A DNA stretch of 43,456 nt from Clostridiales bacterium (lineage in GTDB: Bacteria; Bacillota; Clostridia; Christensenellales; CAG-138). The stretch is taken from NCBI GenBank assembly GCA_009779405.1, contig WREI01000013.1, positions 1 through 43,456 of the forward strand, in the 5' to 3' direction. Numbering within the stretch: the stretch's first letter is position 1; each line of letters opens with the position of its first letter. Made by a program: the position numbers and the translations under genes. Positions 11,001 to 19,204 of this stretch are shown here, piece after piece. The notes under the pieces are model-generated. The model worked only from the letters and a program-made list of their open reading frames with translations, was not told where the DNA came from and did not search any database.

Positions 11001-11096
11001 GGCGAAACCACGTGGATATTCGTCATCTGCGGCATCGCGCTCCTCGCGCTCTTGGGCCTGGCCTTCATCGCCATCCGCAAGCGCAGATTCAACTGA
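5091..11096 (+). CDS. Secreted, membrane-anchored CehA/McbA-type PHP-domain metallohydrolase with multiple OB-fold-like modules
   Basis: RBS aggagg and ATG at 5091; signal peptide MKNRITSKFFALALALLMALALLPAATVQA; PHP motifs RGQLHSHTAQYSDGSG, FLALTDHSHFF, NQFNHPGS, NNQDNHKG; repeated 'YTVKGKV...YIQDATGGIVVRF...GDEITVTG' type modules; C-terminal TM plus RKRRF. Confidence 0.85.
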   Translation: MKNRITSKFFALALALLMALALLPAATVQAAEQTLVKYAFSASVPLALEGMKATVASPMGSDGTTSAGTGAYWYCNTWSVGGAFYFDVSATGYTDLRLQGILFSSATGPRNVGVKASTDGVTYATLQTLVMNNAADTPVNITLPATYDNAARVYFRFEILDDVSANGTGTISGTSAFRMGTMTLYGDGEGPTETPPPTVTNINTVTAEILGGTTAKTYTVKGKVTIANDGSGTGTALTNTYIQDATGGIVVRFAANVADAFVLGDEITVTGVTAVFNGLPQMGTCTLVEKVAGTPVTPPVVDLSSINRADYLCKFIRIEGAEITAIQDYADPNVTILTNGQSIVVYRAAMPGTMGNWDFAVGDFVNLTGALSINGANYQIRQNIVNTVHVPGQWEAGVAAYPAPTFSVAAGVVAAGTTVTLSHVDGTASIYYRTAPGAFTLYNSTPITINATTTIEAYAQKGTETSATVSRTYTVVSDTALNIKEALAITTTTVNPGHKVKGQLVYRYGEYGGQNTMCLQDTIDGVVYSIVVFPNYEDYTDGTGPVQIGDWVEITGDLYNRYGVPQIQGPSACVKSAVQEGTKLSSVPLEVNNFADLSTVNISRYVMIKDVKLGVYNNNGDTVVTAASGTPPTMNIYRASPYPVNVEANDIVDMLCVYSTFNANRQLRNAQPSDYIVRNDTKPPVITIFALPPAALGAEYTISVGAQDNVGVVSITISYIINGVTYGPFAMTPGDMPGTYTYTIPAAQMMAGTDIQYLVTATDAVPLSASDGATIPILDEPRVTVVTPAANAATGVQKRPLISATFENAGAGATVTMTVNGTLVATITGGPTGTISYTPAANMPDGKVDVVVKVVRTDLKEITFPWSFFIGEPQFRHYRGQLHSHTAQYSDGSGTLAQAFTYAKTAHNIDFLALTDHSHFFDNAGNLGSLTDATKGTAGTGGKSLWQNYKEAIATYTDSNFVALAGFEMTWSGQYGHINTFNSIGIESRNDAKYVVRNGPGLLAYYDRLVEVAAADAAAGRPTVINQFNHPGSTFGTFQDFANYTPAYDNVMHMIEVGNGEGKVGGSMYWPSYQYYTLALDKGWHLAPANNQDNHKGLWGDSNTTRNVIIMEGGLTEANLYEAMRNLHMYASEDDDLEVNFTLNGEIMGSILDIPNNEMMNLSISFSDPTDRVQKVSLIANGGTVIASKSFSSFSGTWDLSIPNQYSYYYVRVDQVDAHICVTAPIWTQETVKLGIASLTKNTVMEVKGEPITLTATLYNYQADETATVTKLEWFVDGVSAYVNNNPGVTLAPSSETPVTWVYPANVVGRHSVSVTATMRYKGANYTSSASIDFIVRDGSEYATMLIDAYHSNFYVSGNYAEGDVNFIALAAMNGVRASHITEPITDAVLANCDLLVLTVPFKGARIAIAPNNYTQAEIDAIGRYAARGGNIIVTSKSDRLEPAAADEKANVISNKILTAIGAKGRVGEGIVVDNVTKANESFRLYFLGKDNINFNSMFTEHLLETTNTLFSCYNGAPIILNGATPIVIAEDTAWVSSYDSYFEPSPVPPGVVSGAQHVPLDPAERSVPYYAAAGGQTDVVVMAEEILPGGGFLITAGVTFFSTFEVKVDLENATTLQNANYQLAVNIFRLLNPKTITPIANIHAAATENVPYTIEGYVTSTSSGHNQDIAFFDCIYLQDASGRGINVFPVSGDYRIGQKLRVTGMTASYMGEIELNCGADYGGEVTDITFANYAERADLTDVDAVMGANKQSVDSYTLDYTRLEAELAARCEAAKTDIIEAIYKAVVTPGVAVSSAYVGNYVEFTGRIVKVEMDIASNTVGVIHVMGPDGKIAIVFIDGYITCDCATCPKDAAGYHDLSWAVVDAGVLVRGISSIGQNSYVVGEQIGPRIRIRNRVDIEPILYWDALIAIVADAEAFIASPAFDKLSEGLQQLWLDYLAAAKALIANPDGVTQAQINKAYDDIANLSKTGETTWIFVICGIALLALLGLAFIAIRKRRFN

Positions 11097-11113
11097 TCAA
11101 CTCTCTCAGATGC

Positions 11114-11139
11114 AAAAACCCGGGACTTCCCGGGTTTTT
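11114..11139 (+). terminator. Rho-independent terminator
   Basis: AAAAACCCGGGA-ct-TCCCGGGTTTTT, 12-bp stem with T tract, just after the stop at 11096. Confidence 0.9.
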
Positions 11140-11180
11140 GTTGTATAATGGGCTTAATGAAATCTTAAGCAATTTCCCCC

Positions 11181-11209
11181 TTGGTTTTTAACAAAATTTT
11201 CGCTATGCT
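11181..11209 (+). promoter_or_regulatory. Candidate promoter for the two-component operon
   Basis: TTGGTT (11181-11186) - 17 bp - TATGCT (11204-11209). Confidence 0.45.
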
Positions 11210-11238
11210 AAAAGCGTGATCACACCCATGGAGGTTCT

Positions 11239-11937
11239 ATGTACAACATCCTGATCTGCGACGACGAAAAGGACATCGTGTCCGCGCTCCGCATCTATCT
11301 GACGCGGGAGGATTACCGCCTGTTCGCGGCAAGCACGGGCAGGGAAGCGCTGGAAATCATTGCGCAGCACCCGATAGACCTGGTGCTGTTGGACATTATG
11401 ATGCCCGTGATGGACGGTCTGACGGCCCTGACTAAAATGCGGCAAACCTGCAACTGCCCCGTCATCCTGCTCACGGCCAAGAGCGAGGATGTGGATATCA
11501 TAGGCGGCCTGAACGCGGGCGCGGACGACTATGTCACCAAGCCCTTCAAGCCTATGGAGCTGTTGGCGCGGGTGCGTTCGCAACTGCGCCGCTATCGCCT
11601 GCTGGGCGGCACAGGGGTCGAGGATGAACTGCGCGCGGGCGGCATCGCCCTCAACGACCGTACCAAACAGGTGAGCTTAGACGGCGAACCCGTCTCCCTC
11701 ACGCCCACGGAGTACGATATCCTGCACCTGTTGCTCCGCCACCCGGGCAAAGTCTTCTCGGCGGATGAAATCTATCGCGCCGTCTGGCAGGAGGCCCCGC
11801 TCGGCGCGGAGCGCGTCGTGGCCGTACATATACGCCACCTGCGCGAGAAACTCGAAATCGACCCCGCCAAGCCGCGTTATCTGCGCGTGGTCTGGGGCAA
11901 GGGCTATTGCTGCACCGAAAAACAGGAGGTTCTATGA
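11239..11937 (+). CDS. OmpR/PhoB-family response regulator
   Basis: ILICDDEKDIVSAL, DLVLLDIMMPVMDG, LTAK, GADDYVTKPFKPMELLAR, winged-helix C-terminus. Confidence 0.97.
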   Translation: MYNILICDDEKDIVSALRIYLTREDYRLFAASTGREALEIIAQHPIDLVLLDIMMPVMDGLTALTKMRQTCNCPVILLTAKSEDVDIIGGLNAGADDYVTKPFKPMELLARVRSQLRRYRLLGGTGVEDELRAGGIALNDRTKQVSLDGEPVSLTPTEYDILHLLLRHPGKVFSADEIYRAVWQEAPLGAERVVAVHIRHLREKLEIDPAKPRYLRVVWGKGYCCTEKQEVL

Positions 11938-13769
11938 AAACAATCATGCACCGCATCTGGGCCAAGGCCCTGACGCAGTTCTTCTTCACCGTATTCGCGG
12001 TCTTCGCGGGCGCCTGTCTCGTGGCGACAGCCGTCATGGTAAGCGCGGGCTTCTATGCCAACGCCAACCTGTCCGGCATCCTGCAGGACGGGGACTACTT
12101 CCGCCTGTTCTATGTCAACTGGGCGCAATTCGGCTATTATAACCGCGCGTGGATCCCCGTAGCTGGCGTCGGCGCGCTGGCGCCGGGCATACTGTGCTTC
12201 GTCCTCGCCCTGCGCGGCGCGGGGCGCAAGGCAGGGCGTGATGGCGTCACCCGCGCCTTCCCCGCCAAAATCCCCCTCGACCTCAGTCTCGCGTTGGCCA
12301 TCGGCATAGGCGTCTGCGTGAGCCTGCTGCCCTATTGGGCGGCGTATCACGCCTATACCACGGATGAGGGCGTCGTCATCATCGCCCTCTGCGCGCTTCT
12401 GTTGGACTTCTGGCTGCTCCTCGGTTGGTGCATCGGTCTGGCCGCCAACGCCAAGCGCGGTCGCTGGTGGAAGTTCACACTGGTCTATATGGTCATACAC
12501 GGCATAGCCCGGCTCTGCAAGGCCAAGCTCAACCGCATCCCGCTCGGCATCTATGCCGTCCTCACAGGCGGCGCCGCCTTGCTCGTCGGAGCATTCGCAG
12601 CCGACAGTTGGTACATGGGTTTTGCACAAACCCTGCTCTATCTGCTCGCCGCCGCCTTCGCCGCGTTCTTTATCATCGGCTTGATCACCCGCTTTATGTC
12701 CAAGCACTGGTGGCGCCACACCATTGCGCATCTCCTCTATCGTCTCGGTAAAAAGCTTTCCCTCTTCTGGCAGGTGGGGCTCAGCTTCCTCGGGCTCAGT
12801 TTCGTCGACCTGCTCCTGCTGGCACTCGCCGCATGGGGATATGATAACGGAATCTCCGCCATCCTCTTCCTGCTCCTGCGCGGCGGGTTGTTGGCCCTGG
12901 TCATCTGGATCACCCTCTCCTTGCGCAAGCTGGAAAAGGGCGGCAAGCTCCTGGCGGCGGGCGATATGCAAACGCAAATCCCCACAGCGCGTATGCCCGT
13001 CGTCTTCCGTGCGCACGCGGAAAACCTGAACTGCATACGCGGAGGCATGCAAAAGGAGATCGAGGAGCGCATGCGCAGTGAGCGCTTCAAGACTGAGCTG
13101 ATCACCAACGTCTCCCACGATATCAAGACGCCGCTGACATCCATCGTCAACTATGTGGATCTGTTGGGCAAGTTAGATTTGGATAACAATGACGCAAAGG
13201 CCTACATAGAGGTGTTGAACCGACAAACTTCGCGCCTGAAAAAACTGACCGAGGACTTAATCGAAGCGTCCAAGGCCTCCACGGGCAATGTCCCCGTCGT
13301 GCTCGCGCAAGTGGATGCCTGCGCCCAGTTGCAGCAGGCGATAGGGGAATATGAGGAAAAGCTGCAAAGGGCAGGCCTGCAAATCAAATCCCAAATTCCC
13401 GAAGCCCCCTTGCCCATCCAATGTGATCCCGCGCTGTTGCACCGCGTGTTCGACAATCTGCTCTCCAACATCGCGCAGTATGCCATGCCGGGCACCCGCG
13501 TCTATATCGCGTTGGAGGACAGGGGCAATGGCGCCGCCTTCACCTTCCGCAATATCTCACGCGAGGCCCTGCCGCCAGCCGCCGAGCGCGCGCTGCTCGA
13601 GCGCTTCGTGCGCGGCGATTCCGCCCGCAACACCACAGGCAGCGGCTTAGGTCTCTCCATCGCCCAAAGTCTCCTCGACCTGATGGGCGGCAGTCTCTCC
13701 CTCGCCGTAGATGGTGACTTGTTCAAGGTGACGGTGGGGATTGCAGTGGCAAATAATCATTTACCATAA
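11934..13769 (+). CDS. Sensor histidine kinase
   Basis: ATGA overlap with the response regulator; polytopic N-terminus; FKTELITNVSHDIKTPLTSIVNYVDLL (H box); FDNLLSNIAQYA (N box); GSGLGLSIAQSLLDLMGG. Confidence 0.95.
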   Translation: MKTIMHRIWAKALTQFFFTVFAVFAGACLVATAVMVSAGFYANANLSGILQDGDYFRLFYVNWAQFGYYNRAWIPVAGVGALAPGILCFVLALRGAGRKAGRDGVTRAFPAKIPLDLSLALAIGIGVCVSLLPYWAAYHAYTTDEGVVIIALCALLLDFWLLLGWCIGLAANAKRGRWWKFTLVYMVIHGIARLCKAKLNRIPLGIYAVLTGGAALLVGAFAADSWYMGFAQTLLYLLAAAFAAFFIIGLITRFMSKHWWRHTIAHLLYRLGKKLSLFWQVGLSFLGLSFVDLLLLALAAWGYDNGISAILFLLLRGGLLALVIWITLSLRKLEKGGKLLAAGDMQTQIPTARMPVVFRAHAENLNCIRGGMQKEIEERMRSERFKTELITNVSHDIKTPLTSIVNYVDLLGKLDLDNNDAKAYIEVLNRQTSRLKKLTEDLIEASKASTGNVPVVLAQVDACAQLQQAIGEYEEKLQRAGLQIKSQIPEAPLPIQCDPALLHRVFDNLLSNIAQYAMPGTRVYIALEDRGNGAAFTFRNISREALPPAAERALLERFVRGDSARNTTGSGLGLSIAQSLLDLMGGSLSLAVDGDLFKVTVGIAVANNHLP

Positions 13770-13785
13770 TCACGAGTCCGTAGAA

Positions 13786-13810
13786 AAGCCCCCGCGAATT
13801 GCAGGGGCTT
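13786..13810. terminator. Terminator between convergent genes
   Basis: AAGCCCC ... GGGGCTT hairpin between the kinase stop (13769) and the convergent protease stop (13829). Confidence 0.6.
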
Positions 13811-13828
13811 CTGCATATTGATATTCTG

Positions 13829-15544
13829 TTAATCAATCCTTGTCCCGCACTCGTTGCAGAACTTTGAACCGGGATTCAGTGCCTTGCCGCAACTCGGGCA
13901 AGCACTGGGTTTCGGTTTTTTCACGGGTTCCCCGCATTTGTCGCAGAACTTTGAGTCGGCGGAAAGAGCTGCTCCGCACCCGCTGCATACCGGTTGCGTC
14001 GATTGTGGCACCGGCGCGGGTGGAACAGGTGGCTGCGGCGGGGCTACCGGACGCAGCGATGGCGGCGTAACGTAAGTCGGAGCGACAGACTTGCTATTCT
14101 TATTCTTTTGCATTAGAAGAATAACCACAACAACCACAGCGACCGCGGCCAGCACGCCCAATCCTATCCACAAGAAGGTCAAGTTGATTCTGCCAACGGG
14201 CTTACGGTCAATGTTGGTCGGTGCATCCGTTGGGAGGGGCTGTGGATTGGCGTCATATGCGCGGCGCGCATCGGCAAGCAAGTCCTGCACAACCGGATAA
14301 CCCGGATTGGTATCGTTGATGCCTCGCAGCAAATCCATCGACGTCTGAAAATCTCCGTTATTATAGGCTTCCAAGGCCATCTTGAAATCAGAGGTGAACT
14401 TACTCTCCGAAGGCGTTATGTTTAGTTCATTCAAGTAAATTTTGACCGCACTAATAGGGATAGCAAAACTGGATCCCTCGGTTCCGCCAAATCGCGTGTC
14501 CGCAACCGCCCATGTGTTCATGCCAACAACCTCACCGTTTGCATTGAATAGCGGTCCGCCCGAATTGCCGCCATGTATGGCCGCATCGGTTTGTATGATG
14601 TCGGCGCCATCCATCTGCTTCCGCGCAGATACGATGCCTTGCGTCAACGTGGGTTCCTGCATAGCCTGCTCGTTATCCACAAAACCTTTGTATACAGTCG
14701 TGACAGCAGGGTAGCCCATCGCGTATACCTGATCGCCTGTCTTGAGCGTGCTGTCATCGCCCAGCGTGACGGTGGGAAAATTATTACCTTCCATTTTGAG
14801 GATGGCAATATCCTTCGCCGAATTTCCGGTAGAGCCACCGCTATTCCCAATCTTGCGCAGATCCAGTTTCACACTTTTCACGCCAATCTCCGAGCCCGGC
14901 GCTATATTACCCATGGCGCAGTTATAGTTGGTCTGCAGATTGCTGATGTCAAAGCTCTGCGCATAGAGCATGAAGAAAGTTTCATACAAAAGATTGTAAT
15001 CATACTCGGTCATTTCGTAACCTTGCCGACGCATCTCCTGCGCAAACTCAATGATATCCGATTCCACCACTTCGTATAGGCTGTTCACCGCAAAGCTGTA
15101 ATACAGATCTTCTTCGATGGTCTCCACAACGTGTGCATTGGTTACAAGGTACCCGTCCGGCGTAATGATAAACCCGGAACCATAGGCGCGAGTTGTCACC
15201 TTCTCAGTATTGGTGTTACCCGTATGATATGCATAATAGGGTAGATACGATGCGTAAAGCTGAATGAAAGTCGGCCATAAGGTTGCATCTGTAACCTGAC
15301 CTTTTCTCACCATGGTGTTGATATCCGCGGCGATAGTATCGCCGATTGAGTCATATACATCAATCTCATACCACTTCATGTCGGCTGTCCATACAGTATA
15401 CAACATCACAACCCCGGGTTTGTTGACCATGGCCAGTGTGCGCGTATCCATCAGCGCAGATGTAAGCGGTATGGCCGCAAATAGGGCAAACACCAACATC
15501 AATATGAGGAGACAAGAAAGTCCCCGTTTTGTTCCTGTGCGCAT
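13829..15544 (-). CDS. HtrA/DegP-like extracellular S1C serine protease, TM anchor, two cytoplasmic zinc ribbons
   Basis: Signal sequence; SGFIITPDGYLVTNAHVV (His), KDIAILKMEG (Asp), DAAIHGGNSGGPLFN (Ser); TM IGLGVLAAVAVVVVVILLM; CSGCGAALSADSKFCDKCGEP and CPSCGKALNPGSKFCNECG. Confidence 0.92.
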   Translation of the reverse strand: MRTGTKRGLSCLLILMLVFALFAAIPLTSALMDTRTLAMVNKPGVVMLYTVWTADMKWYEIDVYDSIGDTIAADINTMVRKGQVTDATLWPTFIQLYASYLPYYAYHTGNTNTEKVTTRAYGSGFIITPDGYLVTNAHVVETIEEDLYYSFAVNSLYEVVESDIIEFAQEMRRQGYEMTEYDYNLLYETFFMLYAQSFDISNLQTNYNCAMGNIAPGSEIGVKSVKLDLRKIGNSGGSTGNSAKDIAILKMEGNNFPTVTLGDDSTLKTGDQVYAMGYPAVTTVYKGFVDNEQAMQEPTLTQGIVSARKQMDGADIIQTDAAIHGGNSGGPLFNANGEVVGMNTWAVADTRFGGTEGSSFAIPISAVKIYLNELNITPSESKFTSDFKMALEAYNNGDFQTSMDLLRGINDTNPGYPVVQDLLADARRAYDANPQPLPTDAPTNIDRKPVGRINLTFLWIGLGVLAAVAVVVVVILLMQKNKNSKSVAPTYVTPPSLRPVAPPQPPVPPAPVPQSTQPVCSGCGAALSADSKFCDKCGEPVKKPKPSACPSCGKALNPGSKFCNECGTRID

Positions 15545-15668
15545 GAATTCATCCTCCCTAAAAAGTATATAGACAATTCGCCCGAGAATACTTATTTTTC
15601 GGGTAAATCAACTATGCGCACAATATAGCACGAAATTCGTAAAATGCAAAGGGTATTTGCAAAAAAAT

Positions 15669-18032
15669 CTACGGTACTTTGTAAATCACAGCCTCATCAT
15701 TCTGAAACACGCGCGTGAAGTGCGCGTCGAAATATTCTATATCACAAGCAAAGCGCATGCGCTCCGAGCTGCCGATATACACATAGTCCACGCCGTATAG
15801 CGCGAACCAAGCCCCGCTTTCCGCGGGGTTTTCCAGCATCTCGCGCACCTGCGCGCGCCGCAGGTCCATCTCCGCTGTGTCCATGCCATGGAAATAGAGG
15901 AAGGTACCCGTGCCGCAGACGATATTCCGCCCTGTCAGCACGGCCACGGGGTTGAGATGCCAGGAATCGTCGGTCAAAAACATCGCGTTCGGCTCCGTAT
16001 TTTGATCGATATACGCGGCGGCGGCGACCGCGTCCGCGCCGAAGGCCTGGTATTCGCTCTTCAGTTCCCGCGCATTGGTCAGTATGCCGCCCAAAAATAG
16101 GGTGATCAGCAGCACAAAACTGCCCACCTGAAGGGCTACAAATGTGCCCGCGCTGCCGCGCCCGCGAGACGCCCGCGGACGCTTTTCCAAGACCTGCATT
16201 AGCGCAAAGACAAAGGTCGCGGCAAAGAGCAGGCACAAAATCAGGCAGGCCCGACCGTGCAGGAACAGCGCCGCGTTGCGGTATTGCTCGTAGAGCAGAT
16301 AGAGCAGATATCCAATGCCGCCCGCATGCAGTAGGGGAAAGATAAAATCCTCGGCCCGTTTGTGGCGACGCAGCGGGGTGCTGAGCAAAAACAGCAGCAA
16401 CCCCACTAAAAACAGGATCGTCACAAACCCGCTCTGGCGGAAGGGGATGTTCGCGAATCCGTCACCGCCCCGCAGATTCGCCATTATGGGCGCGATAACC
16501 GATCCGAGCAATAGTACGGAAAGCAACGCAACGGCCTTATATAAGGCGCCCTGCCGTTCCGAGACTGTACTGCGCTTGTGTATAGCCACCCGCGCGCGCA
16601 ATCTTGCGTGCGCGAGAAAGCGCGCCGCCAGCCCGCAGAGGAAGGCAAACCAAACAAAGAGCAGTTTATTGTTATCATATTCGTTAGGCTGAAACTGCAC
16701 AAACTCCGCCAGCGCCCAAAGCAGCAGCGGCGCGAGCAGGATCTCCCGGTCGCGGCGCGAGAGCAACAAATAGCCAAAGGGCAGCAGCAAAAAGAGCCAG
16801 CCGAGATTCTTGATATAGAACCATAAAAACGAATCAGCATTGTTCGCCCAATTGAAGTGCATGCGAAGCATGCTGCCCTCCGCCGCCTGCCGGAAGGTGA
16901 AAATCACAAGCTGGGGTGCGGCCAAGAGCACCGCAAGCCCCCCAAAGAGCAGCCAGTGCAGCAGGCGCTTGCGCCCCTCTCTGCTGCAAGCGTCCTGCGC
17001 CAAATACACCGCGCTCAGTACGCCGAGCGCCAAAAAGGAATGCGTATGTATCATGGGCATCGCGCCCGCAATCACCGCCAGCGGCAGCACGTTGCGCCGC
17101 TCATTCTTAAAGCGGAACCCGTGCAGCAGATACAGGCAGGGGAACAGGAAGGCCCAGCCAAAGAGGGTCGCCCGCTGCGGCACCATCATATCCACAATGG
17201 GGTTCACCCAGCGCAGGCCCACCGTGGGCAGGTTGGTCGGCGTCTGATAAAACCCGTCCAATATATAGGCCAGCGCTGTCTTATTCTCGCCAAGCAACCC
17301 GTTGATCGCGCCGCCCGCCTTGGCCAGATCGATGAAATACAGAAACCCGAAGCCGCTGCCCAAAAAGAACAGGGCCGTGGCAAACGCCGCGCGCTTCGGC
17401 TTTTTCAGCCACTGTTCAAAGAAGAAATATACGCCCAGAATGACCAGCACACAGGCATAGAGCGCGGGTACAAGGTAGGCCGTGCGCAGACCCGCGCCAA
17501 AGACCATCAGCGTTGCACTCGAAGTTTCGCAAAGGAAGGGATAATTGATGGCATAACCCGGGAAAATGCTGTATTCCGGCGGAAATACGCCCTGCCGCGC
17601 GATGCTCGAAATAAAGCCCAAATGCATGGCCAAATCGCCATAGGTCGTCTGCCCCACATAGAGCGCGCCGCCCTTGGGCAGTATGATATGCGTATGAAAG
17701 AGCGCCGCGCAGAGCAGGAGTATACCGATCAGCGTAAGAAGCACAGGCACGCTGACAGGTCTAAGCTTGATATTCCCTATCAGCCCCTTGCGTATCGCAA
17801 AAAACAAACAAACGGCCCCGCCGGCCAGCGCCGCACCAAGCCCCAGCGCATTGCTCAGCAGGGCGAACCCGAAGATAAAGGAAAAGAGCGAGGGCAACCA
17901 GGTCCAACATAGCAGCCCGAGCACCAACCCCAGCCAAACCCGCACAAGCAATTTTTGCTTCGCAAAAATCAGGGCGGCAACACACAAGCCACTCAAGGCA
18001 AAGAGCAGGGCAACGGAGAGAGAGACGAGCAT
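15669..18032 (-). CDS. Large polytopic membrane protein, putative GT-C-fold glycosyltransferase
   Basis: 787 aa with many TM segments; loop YGDLAMHLGFISSIARQGVFPPEYSIFPGYAINYPF and soluble C-terminal part AYIDQNTEPNAMFLTDDSWHLNPVAVLTGRNIVCG. Confidence 0.6.
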   Translation of the reverse strand: MLVSLSVALLFALSGLCVAALIFAKQKLLVRVWLGLVLGLLCWTWLPSLFSFIFGFALLSNALGLGAALAGGAVCLFFAIRKGLIGNIKLRPVSVPVLLTLIGILLLCAALFHTHIILPKGGALYVGQTTYGDLAMHLGFISSIARQGVFPPEYSIFPGYAINYPFLCETSSATLMVFGAGLRTAYLVPALYACVLVILGVYFFFEQWLKKPKRAAFATALFFLGSGFGFLYFIDLAKAGGAINGLLGENKTALAYILDGFYQTPTNLPTVGLRWVNPIVDMMVPQRATLFGWAFLFPCLYLLHGFRFKNERRNVLPLAVIAGAMPMIHTHSFLALGVLSAVYLAQDACSREGRKRLLHWLLFGGLAVLLAAPQLVIFTFRQAAEGSMLRMHFNWANNADSFLWFYIKNLGWLFLLLPFGYLLLSRRDREILLAPLLLWALAEFVQFQPNEYDNNKLLFVWFAFLCGLAARFLAHARLRARVAIHKRSTVSERQGALYKAVALLSVLLLGSVIAPIMANLRGGDGFANIPFRQSGFVTILFLVGLLLFLLSTPLRRHKRAEDFIFPLLHAGGIGYLLYLLYEQYRNAALFLHGRACLILCLLFAATFVFALMQVLEKRPRASRGRGSAGTFVALQVGSFVLLITLFLGGILTNARELKSEYQAFGADAVAAAAYIDQNTEPNAMFLTDDSWHLNPVAVLTGRNIVCGTGTFLYFHGMDTAEMDLRRAQVREMLENPAESGAWFALYGVDYVYIGSSERMRFACDIEYFDAHFTRVFQNDEAVIYKVP

Positions 18033-18047
18033 GGAACCCCCTTTGGG

Positions 18048-18149
18048 GAGTTAAGAGTTAGGAGTTAAGAGTGAATAGCTATGGTAAGAATCGCAAGCGA
18101 TTCTTAAAATTACCGCAACTCTTAACTCTTAACTATTCACTCTTAACTC
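18048..18149. repeat. Family B nested inverted repeat (B3)
   Basis: Arms GAGTTAAGAGTTAGGAGTTAAGAGTGAATAG / CTCTTAACTCTTAACTATTCACTCTTAACTC; interior TAAGAATCGC-AA-GCGATTCTTA (18085-18106). Confidence 0.85.
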
Positions 18150-18166
18150 AATATTTCAAAAACCTC

Positions 18167-19024
18167 TTACTTCGTAATAAACAACACCCCCACCGTCCCC
18201 GGCCCGCAATGGGTGGAGATGGTGCAGCTGGCGCGCGTGATGTGGATCTCTTCAAAGGGCTGCAAGGCCTGTATGGCCTCCTTGAGCTGCAGCAGGGTCT
18301 CCTCGGGCATGCCCGAATGTGTGAGAAACGCGTGGCGCAGATCGATATCCGTGCGCCCCTCGAGCTGATCCTGCAAATAGCGCATCGCGGCGCGGGCGAC
18401 CGTGCCGTTATACTTTTTGCCGACGGCCATGGTGCCCTGCCTGTCGTTGCACACTTTGAGACTGGGTTTGATCTTCAAGAGCGCCGCGCTCAGCTGTGCA
18501 AAGCCGCTGCAGCGCCCGCCCGCGCGCATAAAATCCAAACAGTCGAGCACAAAGGTCGCGCTGGTCTTCAGCGCGAGTTCGCGCAAATCGGCGGCCAATT
18601 TCGCGGCGTCCGTCTCCCCGGCGGCGATGCGGTCGCCCGCCACGCAAGCCAGCAGCGCGATGCCCGCAGACAGGCTGCACGAATCCACCACATGCACATT
18701 CCCCATCTCCTCGGCAACCACGCCGGCGCACTGGCAGGATACAGACAGGCCCGAACCGATGGAGATATGGACGATCTCCGCCCCCTCCTCCATGTGCTGG
18801 TTGAAAAACGCGGTGAAATCCTCGGTATTCAGCGCGGCGGTACGCGGCAGTTTGCCCGTCTCGCCCCAGATGGCATAGAGCTTATCCGCGTCGATGTCTA
18901 CGCCGTCCTTATATTCCTGTTCTCCGAAGATCACATGGAAGGGTATACGCTTCACGTTATAGCGCGCAATAAGTTCCGGCCCCAAATCGCAAGCGGTGTC
19001 CGCTGTCAGGATAATCTTTGACAT
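18167..19024 (-). CDS. degV: DegV family protein (fatty-acid binding)
   Basis: KIILTADTACDLGPELIARYNVKRIPFHVIFGEQEYKDGVDI ... TAALNTEDFTAFF. Confidence 0.95.
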   Translation of the reverse strand: MSKIILTADTACDLGPELIARYNVKRIPFHVIFGEQEYKDGVDIDADKLYAIWGETGKLPRTAALNTEDFTAFFNQHMEEGAEIVHISIGSGLSVSCQCAGVVAEEMGNVHVVDSCSLSAGIALLACVAGDRIAAGETDAAKLAADLRELALKTSATFVLDCLDFMRAGGRCSGFAQLSAALLKIKPSLKVCNDRQGTMAVGKKYNGTVARAAMRYLQDQLEGRTDIDLRHAFLTHSGMPEETLLQLKEAIQALQPFEEIHITRASCTISTHCGPGTVGVLFITK

Positions 19025-19102
19025 AATTTTTTACCCCATCTTCATTATGATAGCGCAGTATACCACAGGAAACGGAATATTTGCAATATCTCAAAAAAAG
19101 GC

Positions 19103-19131
19103 TTGACAAGAGTGACGTAATGTTGTAGTCT
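19103..19131 (+). promoter_or_regulatory. Candidate promoter of the blaI-M56 operon
   Basis: TTGACA (19103-19108) - 17 bp - TAGTCT (19126-19131), overlapping the dyad at 19122-19136. Confidence 0.6.
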
Positions 19132-19154
19132 ACAACCGACGAATGCATTACGTC
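19114..19154. promoter_or_regulatory. Candidate BlaI-type operator: two nested dyads
   Basis: GTTGTAG-T-CTACAAC (19122-19136) and outer arms GACGTAATG (19114-19122) / CATTACGTC (19146-19154). Confidence 0.65.
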
Positions 19155-19159
19155 TAATC

Positions 19160-19193
19160 GTAGGGCGGATACCAATACGCCCGCCGAGTTAGG
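19160..19193 (+). repeat. Family A REP-like element in the blaI leader
   Basis: GTAGGGCGGATACCAATACGCCCGCCGAGTTAGG, just upstream of the RBS; imperfect stem. Confidence 0.7.
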
Positions 19194-19204
19194 AAAGGAA
19201 ACAT

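Noticed and set aside
11904-13118. 404-aa minus-strand ORF opposite the histidine kinase; likewise 25923..27146 (CDF) and 38209..39294 (DUF1538)
   Set aside because: Glu/Gln/Asp-rich complement of membrane-protein codons, a standard antisense artefact.
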